Positions 18,789 through 25,497 of a DNA stretch of 40,115 bases are shown one piece after another. Under the pieces are notes generated by a model, which did no database searches, was not told where the DNA came from, and worked only from the letters and a program-made list of their open reading frames with translations. The translations under genes were made by a program, and so were the position numbers. The stretch's first letter is position 1. Each line of letters begins with the position of its first letter. This DNA comes from an uncultured Oscillospiraceae bacterium (lineage in GTDB: Bacteria; Bacillota; Clostridia; Oscillospirales; Oscillospiraceae), in NCBI GenBank assembly GCA_944386975.1, contig CALXDC010000025.1, positions 1 through 40,115 of the forward strand, written 5' to 3'.

Positions 18789-19084
18789 CCCCTCATCCGT
18801 CACGGCTGCGCCGTGCCACCTTCCCCCAGGGGAAGGCTTTTAGACGCAGAGGCCTCTACAACCACCAGGGGAGCGCGCGGTCGCGCGGAAGGAGGGGAAC
18901 TCCGACCCCCTTGCAGGGTCAGCCGCACAATCTAACGAAACAAACGGTACGGATTTCCCATAATAGGAACAAAGGAGTCCTTAGAACCTTGGTTCTAAGT
19001 CAACTTTTGCCTACTTTTCTTTGACGAGAAAAGTAGGCCGCCGGAGGCAAAGAAGGTAAGAAAAACCATCGGCCACCGACAAAA
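18789..19084 (-). repeat. Structured non-coding repeat, copy A2 (minus orientation)
   Basis: Read on the minus strand from the right: outer motif (19071-19084), terminal motif TGCCTCCGGCGG (complement of 19038-19049), hairpin CCTACTTTTC/GAAAAGTAGG (19010-19037), hairpin CTTAGAACC/GGTTCTAAG, a diverged middle, then CCTTCCCC/GGGGAAGG and hairpin CACGGC-TGC-GCCGTG (18801-18815). The last hairpin replaces the CCTCC/GGAGG stem of the other copies at the same site. With A1 it forms a 624-bp inverted composite bounded by 12-bp terminal repeats, ending ~55 nt before argF. Confidence 0.75.
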
Positions 19085-19138
19085 AAAGACCGATTCCGTC
19101 AGCAGAACAAAAAACCAAAAACAAAAGGAGAATCTTCC

Positions 19139-20137
19139 ATGGCAGTGAATCTGAAAGGCAAAAGCTTTCTCACCCTGATGGATCTCACCCCCGGTGAGAT
19201 CCGCTATCTCCTGGACCTGGGCCACGATCTGAAGGCCAAGCGCCGGGCGGGCATTCAGTCCGACACCCTGAAGGGCAAGCACATCGTACTACTCTTCGAA
19301 AAGACCTCCACCCGGACCCGGTGCTCCTTCGAGGTGGCCGCCACCCAGGAGGGGGCCCACGTCACCTACCTGGACGCCGGCAGCAGCCAGATGGGCAAGA
19401 AGGAGTCCCTGGAGGACTCCGCCAAGGTCCTGGGCCGGTTTTTCGACGGCATTGAGTACCGAGGCTTCGACCAGAAGGTGGTGGAGGATCTGGCAAAATA
19501 CAGCGGTGTCCCCGTGTGGAACGGCCTCACCGACGTGGACCACCCCACCCAGATTCTGGCGGACATGATGACCATTGAGGAGCACTGCGCCAAGCCCCTC
19601 CGGGAAGTGAAGGTGGTCTTCCCCGGCGACGTGCGGAACAACATGTGCTACGCCTGGATGTACGGCTGCGCCAAGATGGGCATGCACTTCGTGGGCCTGG
19701 GGCCCAAGGAGCTCATCGACGGCGTGGACAAGATGGTCATGGAGCAGGTCCGGCAGGTGGCCCACAACACCGGCGCCACCATCGAAATCACCAACGACAT
19801 GAACACCATCCGGGGCGCCGACGTGATCTACGGCGACATCTGGGCCTCCATGGGCGAGGAGGACCTGATCCCCGAGCGCACCAAGCTCCTCACCCCCTAC
19901 CGGGTCACCGAGGAGACCATGGAGCAGACCGGCAACCCCAACGTCCTCTATATGCACTGCCTGCCCTCCTTCCACGACTTTGAGACCAAGCTTGCCAAGG
20001 AGTGGCACGACAAGGGGGTGGACATCCGGGAGGTCACCGACGAGGTGTTCCGGGGCAAACACTCCGTGGTCTTTGACGAGGCGGAGAACCGGATGCACTC
20101 CATCAAGGCGGTATTGGTTGCCACCATGGGGTGCTGA
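19139..20137 (+). CDS. argF: Ornithine carbamoyltransferase
   Basis: 332 residues. Carbamoyl-phosphate site STRTR is at 57-61, followed by GSSQMGKKESLEDSAKVLGR; HPTQILADMMT lies near 137 and the ornithine-loop Cys motif HCLPSFHD near 272. In biosynthesis it makes citrulline from ornithine; in the arginine deiminase pathway it runs as the catabolic phosphorolysis of citrulline. The nearby arcA suggests the catabolic role (it could be called arcB), but sequence alone cannot settle direction. AAAGGAG at 19124-19130 sets the start. A structured repeat ends just upstream, so its promoter is either inside the repeat or shared with arcA. Confidence 0.95.
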   Translation: MAVNLKGKSFLTLMDLTPGEIRYLLDLGHDLKAKRRAGIQSDTLKGKHIVLLFEKTSTRTRCSFEVAATQEGAHVTYLDAGSSQMGKKESLEDSAKVLGRFFDGIEYRGFDQKVVEDLAKYSGVPVWNGLTDVDHPTQILADMMTIEEHCAKPLREVKVVFPGDVRNNMCYAWMYGCAKMGMHFVGLGPKELIDGVDKMVMEQVRQVAHNTGATIEITNDMNTIRGADVIYGDIWASMGEEDLIPERTKLLTPYRVTEETMEQTGNPNVLYMHCLPSFHDFETKLAKEWHDKGVDIREVTDEVFRGKHSVVFDEAENRMHSIKAVLVATMGC

Positions 20138-20153
20138 TATGAGGAAGAAAACA

Positions 20154-20269
20154 ATCGCCGGAAGTCCGGCGTACAAGCGTTTTGCCAGAGGCAAAACCTT
20201 GGCATGGGGCGGATTCACTTCGCCCCATGCAGATCAAATGTGGGGGTCCCCGCTGTGCGGTACGCACAG
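20154..20269 (+). other. Cluster of hairpins between argF and a small gene
   Basis: Consecutive stem-loops fill this gap: CGCCGG/CCGGCG (near 20156-20171), GTTTTGCC (20179-20186)/GGCAAAAC (20190-20197), GCATGGGGCG (20202-20211)/CGCCCCATGC (20221-20230) and CTGTGCG (20253-20259)/CGCACAG (20263-20269). No T-run follows any. Short open frames here on both strands are made of these palindromes and are rejected as genes. It looks like a second, unrelated structured intergenic repeat, but only one copy is in the window. Confidence 0.6.
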
Positions 20270-20297
20270 TGAGGCTGCCACTGTGGGGGGCTGAGAG

Positions 20298-20453
20298 ATG
20301 AAGGAAAAGCAAAAAGAACAGAAAAAATCCCCCATGGAAAAGGCCATGGCCATGACGGACCTCATGAGCTGCAAGACCGACCCCTCCGGCAGCTACACCG
20401 GACGGCCGGAGGACCCCTGGGAAAAGCCGGTCCAGGACGCCGACGACCTGTAA
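20298..20453 (+). CDS. Small conserved-looking protein of 51 residues, function unknown
   Basis: A short frame with purine-rich ribosome site (GGGGGG then GAGAG before ATG 20298). The N-terminus is Lys/Gln/Glu-rich (MKEKQKEQKKSPMEKAMAM). The C-terminal half DPSGSYTGRPEDPWEKPVQD, ending ADDL, is rich in Pro, Asp and aromatic residues and looks constrained. It has no signal peptide or membrane helix and one Cys in the middle. I recall similar short proteins in Clostridia but cannot name a family. It follows argF and is closed by a strong terminator, so it may be the last gene of the arginine unit. Confidence 0.6.
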   Translation: MKEKQKEQKKSPMEKAMAMTDLMSCKTDPSGSYTGRPEDPWEKPVQDADDL

Positions 20454-20459
20454 GAAAGC

Positions 20460-20490
20460 AAAGGGACGGAGCAGACGCTCCGTCCCTTTT
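20460..20490. terminator. Terminator between convergent genes
   Basis: A 12-bp stem (AAGGGACGGAGC, loop AGAC, complement) with a T4 run on the plus strand and a looser T-rich stretch on the minus strand. It serves the small gene and may also serve the minus-strand operon ending at 20493. Confidence 0.85.
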
Positions 20491-20492
20491 CC

Positions 20493-21200
20493 TTATGAAT
20501 GGGTCTGGGTCAGGATCACCTGGCCGCTGTTGTCAAAAAATTCCAGGGTGTAGGGGATTAGTCCCCGCTGGACATCTTCCGCCAGAGAGAGCTTCATGTG
20601 GGAATTTTCCGCGTGGCCCGCCTGGGAATCCTCGTCCTCCTGGTAGGTGAGCTGGAAGAGGAAGACATTCCCCTCCTTCACACCATCCATGGAGTAGGTC
20701 CGCTTCCAGTGGAAGCGCTCCTCCCAGCCCTCGGGAAGCTCCCCCTGAAGATGGATCGATTCGCTCTCCATGGTCATGGTCAGCCGGGCGGAGGCGGCCT
20801 CCTGGGGGATGTCCACCGCCGCCAGCATGGGGGCGGAGCGGGCCGCCTCGTCGGTCTGGTACCGCACCGGCTGGGGCAGCGCTACCAGGGTGGGCTCCTC
20901 CCCCTTCCGCTCCCACAGAAGGAGACTGCCGTTCCCGTCCCGGAGGGCAAAGCTGTGGATATGGTCCTCCGTCACCCCCAGCAGCAGGGCATAGCCGTCG
21001 TTTTCGTTGTCGTCCGTCTCCAGAACGATGGTGGAGGGCTTTAGCAGCATCTGCCGCTCCAGCCGCCGCAGGGCCATGGCCTGGGGCAGGGGACAGCCGC
21101 TGACCGTCCACAGGGCCAGGGCCAGCAGAAGACACAGCACCCCATTTCGGATGAGACGGCGGCCGTAGGTCCGCCGCTCCAGGGGCTTTCTTTTCCTCAT
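20493..21200 (-). CDS. Single-pass membrane-anchored protein, function unknown, PadR operon
   Basis: 235 residues. A basic N-terminus (MRKRKPLERRTYGRRLIRNG) precedes one hydrophobic helix (~20-36, VLCLLLALALWTVSG), then a ~195-residue domain predicted outside the cell with alternating hydrophobic and polar stretches suggesting beta structure. I recognise no catalytic motif or named domain. Its ATG overlaps the TGA of the upstream gene (ATGA), so the two are translationally coupled and probably act together. It is the last gene of the padR operon. Confidence 0.75.
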   Translation of the reverse strand: MRKRKPLERRTYGRRLIRNGVLCLLLALALWTVSGCPLPQAMALRRLERQMLLKPSTIVLETDDNENDGYALLLGVTEDHIHSFALRDGNGSLLLWERKGEEPTLVALPQPVRYQTDEAARSAPMLAAVDIPQEAASARLTMTMESESIHLQGELPEGWEERFHWKRTYSMDGVKEGNVFLFQLTYQEDEDSQAGHAENSHMKLSLAEDVQRGLIPYTLEFFDNSGQVILTQTHS

Positions 21201-21943
21201 GCCGTCCCGCCTCCCTCCAGGGAGATGGTCACCGTCTCATCGCCGATGGTCAGCTCCAGCCATTGAATTTCTCCCGGGTCCGGGATCCCTGAGAATCTCA
21301 GTTCCGCGGTGCTGCTGGTGTAGGAAAATTGGACGGCGTTGTAGTAAAATCGAGGGGTTTCTCCCGTGGATTCCCAGGAATGGTTCCGGCAGGTGTAGGA
21401 GATCCCCCGGTCATCCCGGGCCGCCAGAATGGACCCTGCGTCCCAGCGCTCCCAGAATCGCCAGCTGCTGCCCTGCAGGATCACGGTGCCGGCCCAAGTG
21501 CCGTCATCCCACTGCTCCCAGAACATAAGGGGTACCGTGAACCGGTAGCCCCCGGTCTCTCCCAGGGACAGGTCCTGCCACACATAGGGGAAATCCTGGG
21601 GCGGCTCCGGCGGGGCCCAGTCCGGGCCGTTGTTCCAGAGATCCCGGAAATAGGTCCAGTTTGCGGCGATACACAGCGCCAGCACCACCAGCAGCACCTG
21701 ACTCAGCCGCCACAGATACCCCATCCAGGGTTGGTGAAGCCGCCCCAGCTCCCGGGCCACCGGCTCCGGGTCCCCCATGGCCTCCACGGCGGCCTTCTCT
21801 GCTTCATAGCCGGAGAGGCCCCGGGCCTCCGCCGCCTCCATCCGGTCCAGGATGTGGTCCTCTAACTCCTGCCGTACCCGGCGGCGGTCCGGGCCGAAAC
21901 GGATCTCTTTTGTGGCTGTGTCCAGCCAGTAGCCCTTGTTCAT
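21197..21943 (-). CDS. Membrane protein with permease-prefix-like N-terminal domain
   Basis: 248 residues. The cytoplasmic N-terminal ~85 residues (WLDTATKEIRFGPDRRRVRQ, then ELEDHILDRMEAAEARGLSG and AMGDPEPVARELGRLHQPW) match the permease prefix domain 1 / DUF1700-like helical module often found next to PadR regulators. One transmembrane helix follows (~90-107, SQVLLVVLALCIAANW), then an extracytoplasmic domain of ~135 residues without recognised motifs. ATG 21943 starts 2 nt after the padR stop, with GGGGGTGA as ribosome site; an upstream in-frame extension is rejected. Possible role: membrane sensor or antagonist working with PadR (inference). Confidence 0.78.
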   Translation of the reverse strand: MNKGYWLDTATKEIRFGPDRRRVRQELEDHILDRMEAAEARGLSGYEAEKAAVEAMGDPEPVARELGRLHQPWMGYLWRLSQVLLVVLALCIAANWTYFRDLWNNGPDWAPPEPPQDFPYVWQDLSLGETGGYRFTVPLMFWEQWDDGTWAGTVILQGSSWRFWERWDAGSILAARDDRGISYTCRNHSWESTGETPRFYYNAVQFSYTSSTAELRFSGIPDPGEIQWLELTIGDETVTISLEGGGTA

Positions 21944-21945
21944 GG

Positions 21946-22278
21946 TCACCCCCACCCCAGAACCGCCGACACCGCGTGGGCGTAGGTCTGCCACTCCTCC
22001 GCCTTCTCCTCCAACACCTTCAGTCCCTCCCCGGTAATGCGGTAGTACCGCCGGGGACGGCCGGAGGGAGACTGGGCTTCCCGGGCCGCCACCAACCCCT
22101 CCTTCTCCATACTGTGGAGCAGGGGATAGAGGGTGCCCTCCTTCAGCCGGAACACCGCCTTGGACCGCCGCTCCAGCTCCTCGATAATCTGGTAGCCGTA
22201 CATCTCCTCCCCCTTCAAAAGGGCCAGCACCAGCATGGCCGTGGACCCGGGGAGCGGATTGCTCTCTCTGCGCTTCAT
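21946..22278 (-). CDS. PadR family transcriptional regulator
   Basis: 110 residues, a short (PadR-s2 type) winged-helix repressor. MLVLALLKGEEMYGYQIIEE, LKEGTLYPLLHSMEKEGLV and GRPRRYYRITGEG are the diagnostic segments. ATG 22278 is preceded by AAGGAGG at optimal spacing; the open frame upstream of it overlaps the promoter and is not translated. It heads a three-gene operon and lies divergent to yfcC. Inverted AGGTAT/ATACCT elements in its promoter suggest autoregulation. Such operons commonly answer to envelope stress or small hydrophobic ligands. Confidence 0.93.
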   Translation of the reverse strand: MKRRESNPLPGSTAMLVLALLKGEEMYGYQIIEELERRSKAVFRLKEGTLYPLLHSMEKEGLVAAREAQSPSGRPRRYYRITGEGLKVLEEKAEEWQTYAHAVSAVLGWG

Positions 22279-22294
22279 GGCTTCGCCTCCTTCC

Positions 22295-22344
22295 ATACCT
22301 CGATTATCTATGCTTAGTATACCTTGATTGCCGAGGTATGTCAA
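22295..22344 (-). promoter_or_regulatory. padR promoter with candidate operator
   Basis: On the minus strand a perfect TTGACA (22339-22344), a 17-bp spacer and TATACT (22316-22321). ATACCT (22319-22324) and AGGTAT (22334-22339) form an inverted repeat with 9-nt spacing that bridges -35 and -10. A further ATACCTCG at 22295-22302 mirrors CGAGGTAT at 22332-22339. This layout fits a PadR dimer blocking RNA polymerase. Confidence 0.7.
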
Positions 22345-22424
22345 GCCTTCCTTTTTTTGCCGGAGGCTTTGGGGAATCTCCGGCGGCGGCGGGGGCACAC
22401 TATGGCGGTATAGGAGGGAGTTCC

Positions 22425-23807
22425 ATGAAACGGTTTCGGATGCCGACGGCATATACCATTTTATTTTTTCTGTTGATCGCGGTGGCGGCGGCCACCTGGT
22501 TCGTCCCGGCGGGACAGTACGCCCGGGAGGGGGAGGACCAGACCCCGGTGGCGGGGACCTACGCCCAGGTGGAGCAGCAGCCCCAGGGACCGGCGGAAGT
22601 GGTGCTGGCCCCCTTCCGGGGCTTCTACGACGCAGTGGATGTGGCGGTGTTCATTCTGATGGTGGGCGGTTTTTTGGGCGTCATGATGAAAACCGGCGCC
22701 ATTGACGCGGGGATCGCCGGGATCATCCAAAAGCTAAAGGGCAAAGAGCGGCTGCTGATCCCCATTCTCATGATCTTTTTCGGCCTGGGCGGCACCTCCT
22801 TCGGCATGTGGGAGGAGACCATGGCCTTTTTCCCCCTGCTGATCCCGGTGTTCGTGGCGGCGGGCTACGATGCGGTGACGGCGGTGGCGGTGATTTTGCT
22901 GGGGGCGGGCAGCGGCGTTATGGCAGGCACCGTGAACCCCTTTGCCACCGGCATTGCCTCCGGGTTTGCCGGGGTGTCGTTGGGCGACGGCATTTTGCTG
23001 CGGCTGCTGCTGCTGCTCCTCTATGAGGGGGCGTCCATCTGGTTTGTCATGGCCTACGCCGCCCGGATCAAACATCATCCGGAGCTGTCCCTGGTGGCGG
23101 GGCGGGACCAGAAGTTCCGCCACGAGGGGGAGGCCCCGCCCCTCACCGGGCGGCGGAAGGTGGCCCTGGGCATCTTCGCGGCGGTGTTTGTGTTGATGAT
23201 CTACGCGGTGTTTCCCTTTGACGAGATGGGTCTGCCGCTGCCCACCTTAGGCTGGTGGTTCCCGGAGCTCAGCGCCCTGTTTCTGGTGGGCGGCATCGCC
23301 ATCGGCCTCCTCTACGGCCTGGGGGAGGAGGAGACGGCGGACGCCTTCGTCTCCGGCGGAGCGGACCTCATCGGCGTGGCCTTCATCATCGGCATCAGCC
23401 GGGGCGTCACGGTGCTGATGAACGACGGAGCTATCACCGACACGGTGCTACACTGGGGGGAGGAGGCCCTCAGCGGAGCGGGCGGCGGCCTCTTTGCGGT
23501 GCTGGTGTTCCTCCTCTGCCTGCCCCTCTCCATTCTGATCCCCTCCTCCTCGGCCCTGGCGGTGCTGGCCATCCCCATTCTGGCCCCTCTCGGACAGTTT
23601 GCAGGGGTGGAGAAGAGCCTGGTGGTCACCGCCTTCCAGGCGGCCTCGGGCCTTGTGAATATCATCACTCCCACGGCGGCGGTGGTGATGGGCGGCCTGG
23701 CCTTCGGCCGGGTGCCCTACGACCGGTGGTTCCGGTTTGTATGGAAACTCCTGCTAATTTTTTGTTTGCTCACCGCTGGAATTTTGTGGGTATCTGCAAT
23801 TTTATAA
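22425..23807 (+). CDS. YfcC family anaerobic carrier protein
   Basis: 460 residues with about 11-12 hydrophobic segments. The N-terminus RMPTAYTILFFLLIAVAAATWFVPAGQYAR is characteristic of YfcC / C4-dicarboxylate anaerobic carrier-like proteins; GFLGVMMKTGAIDAGI and the late IPSSSALAVLAIPILAPLG and SGLVNIITPTAAVVMGGL stretches fit the same family. Relatives often sit beside arginine deiminase genes and are suggested to exchange arginine, ornithine or citrulline, but substrate cannot be read from sequence. ATG 22425 has AGGAGG at 22412-22417; the frame upstream overlaps the padR promoter. The GCCGGAG/CTCCGGC hairpin at 22359-22384 lies in its upstream region. Confidence 0.87.
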   Translation: MKRFRMPTAYTILFFLLIAVAAATWFVPAGQYAREGEDQTPVAGTYAQVEQQPQGPAEVVLAPFRGFYDAVDVAVFILMVGGFLGVMMKTGAIDAGIAGIIQKLKGKERLLIPILMIFFGLGGTSFGMWEETMAFFPLLIPVFVAAGYDAVTAVAVILLGAGSGVMAGTVNPFATGIASGFAGVSLGDGILLRLLLLLLYEGASIWFVMAYAARIKHHPELSLVAGRDQKFRHEGEAPPLTGRRKVALGIFAAVFVLMIYAVFPFDEMGLPLPTLGWWFPELSALFLVGGIAIGLLYGLGEEETADAFVSGGADLIGVAFIIGISRGVTVLMNDGAITDTVLHWGEEALSGAGGGLFAVLVFLLCLPLSILIPSSSALAVLAIPILAPLGQFAGVEKSLVVTAFQAASGLVNIITPTAAVVMGGLAFGRVPYDRWFRFVWKLLLIFCLLTAGILWVSAIL

Positions 23808-23819
23808 GGAAAATCACTG

Positions 23820-23828
23820 TGTTATACT
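23820..23828 (+). promoter_or_regulatory. Extended -10 promoter for the amidohydrolase
   Basis: TG-T-TATACT (TG at 23820-23821, TATACT 23823-23828) with only a weak -35 (TTTTAT near 23800). The element is embedded in an imperfect inverted repeat, GTTA/TAAC around 23821-23835, a possible operator. The gene may also be read through from yfcC. Confidence 0.5.
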
Positions 23829-23855
23829 GTGTAACAGAAAGAAAGGTGATTTTTT

Positions 23856-24665
23856 ATGCGGGTCATCGACGCCCACACCCACATTTTTCCTGAAAAGATT
23901 TCAGCAAAGGCAACCATCGCCACCGCGGAGTATTTTGATCTCCCCGAGCCCCCCAACCACTACGGCAGCGTGCGGGAGCTGGTGGAGGTGCTGGACGAGG
24001 CGGGCATCGAGTACGCCATGGTGTTCTCCGCTGCCACCACCGCCCACCAGGTGGAGCACATCAACCGCTATATTTTAGGGGAGTGTCAGAAGCAGCCCAA
24101 GTTCATTCCCTGCGGCACCCTCCACGCCGAGTATGAAAACTACGTGGAGGAGCTGAAGTGGATGCGGGAGAACGGCATCTTCGGCGTGAAGCTCCACCCG
24201 GAATTTCAGCACTTCGTGCTGGATGACGAGCGGATCTTCCCCATGTTTGAGGAGATGGAGCGCCACGACATGTTCCTCATCTCCCACATGGGCGACCCGA
24301 GAGTGAACGTGTCCGGCCCGGCCCGGCTGCTGCCCATTGCCAAGACCTTCCCGAAGCTCCGGTGCATTGGAGCCCACCTGGGGAACTGGGGGGACTGGGA
24401 CTATGACAAGATCTACCCCCTCACCCAGCTGTCCAATGTCTACACGGACATCTCCAGCGCCTGCTCCTACGTGAAGGACCCCAAGCCCCTTTTGAAGATC
24501 CTCCACACCTACGACCCCACCCACCTGTTTTTCGGCAGTGACTACCCCATCTGGTGCCCCAAGAAGGAGCTGGAGAAGACCCTTCACCTGGGGTTGGACC
24601 AGCAGCTGCTGGAGGACATTCTGTTTAATAACTTTGCGAAGTTTTATCACTATAAAGCCCTGTAA
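23856..24665 (+). CDS. Amidohydrolase family metal-dependent hydrolase (ACMSD-like)
   Basis: 269 residues, amidohydrolase_2 type TIM barrel. Motifs in order: metal pair IDAHTHIFP (4-12), GVKLHPEFQ (~110), SHMGDPRV (~147), IGAHLGNWGDWDY (~170) and FGSDYPIW (~226), with the catalytic Asp in the last. Enzymes of this class hydrolyse or decarboxylate small ring or amide substrates; the actual substrate is unknown. AAAGGTGA precedes ATG. It lies 48 nt after yfcC, suggesting that the carrier imports its substrate or exports its product (inference). Confidence 0.88.
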   Translation: MRVIDAHTHIFPEKISAKATIATAEYFDLPEPPNHYGSVRELVEVLDEAGIEYAMVFSAATTAHQVEHINRYILGECQKQPKFIPCGTLHAEYENYVEELKWMRENGIFGVKLHPEFQHFVLDDERIFPMFEEMERHDMFLISHMGDPRVNVSGPARLLPIAKTFPKLRCIGAHLGNWGDWDYDKIYPLTQLSNVYTDISSACSYVKDPKPLLKILHTYDPTHLFFGSDYPIWCPKKELEKTLHLGLDQQLLEDILFNNFAKFYHYKAL

Positions 24666-24673
24666 GAAAAAGC

Positions 24674-24710
24674 ACACCTGCGGAAAGCTGCATTTCCGCA
24701 GGTGTTTTTT
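24674..24710 (+). terminator. Intrinsic terminator after the amidohydrolase
   Basis: A 13-bp perfect stem (ACACCTGCGGAAA, 6-nt loop, complement) leading into TTTTTT. Confidence 0.94.
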
Positions 24711-24736
24711 GCCTTCTGACAAAGGGGTGGGTGGTT

Positions 24737-25156
24737 TTTGTCGGTGCCCGACGGTGTACTGATAGGTGTTCTGCCTCCGGCGGCCTGCTTTTCTCGCGGA
24801 AGAAAATCAAAAATTTATGCCAAATGGAAACTGCTTCTGAATAAGTCTGATACATCTCGATGCCTTTTCCCTCATCCCCCTCCTTCGGAGGCACCTTCCC
24901 CCAGGGGAAGGCTTAAAGCTACCGTCACCCATCGCATCAGCGCGGAGCGCGGCGCAGAAGCGGAAGATGACCCAAATCGGCATCACACGGACAAAGCCCG
25001 CAACCCAAAGCCTCTCTGACCATCCGGTCTTGGTAACAAACAAAAGGAGTCCTTAGAACCTTGGTTCTAAGCGAGTTTTTGGTGACTTTTTGCTCGTTCA
25101 AAAAGTCACCCGCCGGAGGCATAACACCAGACAGTATACCGTCGGGCACCGACAAA
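24737..25156 (-). repeat. Full-length structured repeat with long terminal inverted repeats, copy B
   Basis: The ends 24737-24783 and 25110-25156 are inverted repeats agreeing at 42 of 47 positions, with identical outer TTTGTCGGTGCCCGAC and inner TGCCTCCGGCGG. Read on the minus strand the inside holds hairpin GGTGACTTTTT/AAAAAGTCACC (25080-25110), CTTAGAACC/GGTTCTAAG (about 25051-25070), a conserved linker, CCTTCCCC/GGGGAAGG and CCTCC-TTC-GGAGG (24879-24891), then an AT-rich tail. The order matches copy A1. No gene or transposase is inside, so it resembles a MITE or a REP-like element moved in trans. Confidence 0.82.
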
Positions 25157-25429
25157 GAGAAAAAAACTCCGTCAGCGGCGGGCCCGCCCGGCCCGAGGGC
25201 AGAAAAAAAGTCGGTCCCGGCGATTGAGGGGACAAAAAGACACCCCCCCGTACTACGACGGAGGGTGTGCCGAACCACGGCAAAAGAAGATTAAAACGCC
25301 GCGGTCCAGCGGCGGTCAGCGCCACGGCGAGGAAGCAAAAGAGGGGGAGAACATAGTGGTTGGTGGTCTTCCCGATGGTCACCGCCCACAGAAGAGACAG
25401 CAAAAAGGAAACAATGCAAAAAGCCCCTC
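25157..25429. other. Non-coding stretch upstream of blaI
   Basis: No gene is supported here. A hairpin with one mismatch (ACACCC with GGGTGT) spans 25240-25268. A minus-strand frame over 25100-25450 contains two hydrophobic stretches (SFLLSLLWAVTIGK and YVLPLFCFLAVALTAA), but it lacks a credible start and ribosome site and runs on into the repeat, so I do not call it. The stretch may be an extension of the repeat family, as TCCGTCAGC also occurs just outside copy A2. Confidence 0.4.
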
Positions 25430-25457
25430 TTGACAGAATATTATACGATTGTATAAT
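25430..25457 (+). promoter_or_regulatory. Consensus sigma-A promoter of the blaI-M56-M56 operon
   Basis: Perfect TTGACA (25430-25435), a 16-bp spacer and perfect TATAAT (25452-25457). Such a strong promoter implies repression when the system is off. Confidence 0.88.
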
Positions 25458-25479
25458 GAAAGTAGAAATACACTTGTAT
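25440..25479 (+). promoter_or_regulatory. Two candidate BlaI operators
   Basis: Palindrome 1, ATTATAC-GATT-GTATAAT (25440-25457), is perfect over 7-bp arms and covers the -10. Palindrome 2, ATACA-CT-TGTAT (25468-25479), lies about 28 bp downstream (centre to centre 25 bp), between the start site and the ribosome site. BlaI/MecI-type dimers bind palindromes with TACA/TGTA-like half-sites over the promoter, so autorepression is the expected reading. Confidence 0.72.
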
Positions 25480-25497
25480 AGCAAGGAGGTATGGACC

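Noticed and set aside
20139-20294. Short frame MRKKTIAGSPAYKRFARGKT after argF and its minus-strand counterpart
   Set aside because: Composed almost entirely of the palindromic hairpins of the gap, with no ribosome site; better explained as a structured intergenic element.
22359-22384. Terminator between padR and yfcC
   Set aside because: The GCCGGAG/CTCCGGC stem has its T-run upstream on the plus strand and an A-run downstream on the minus strand, so it fits termination in neither direction.
24772-25121. CRISPR array or attachment site as explanation of the repeat
   Set aside because: There are no short direct repeats with regular spacers and no cas or integrase gene; the ends are inverted, not direct, repeats.
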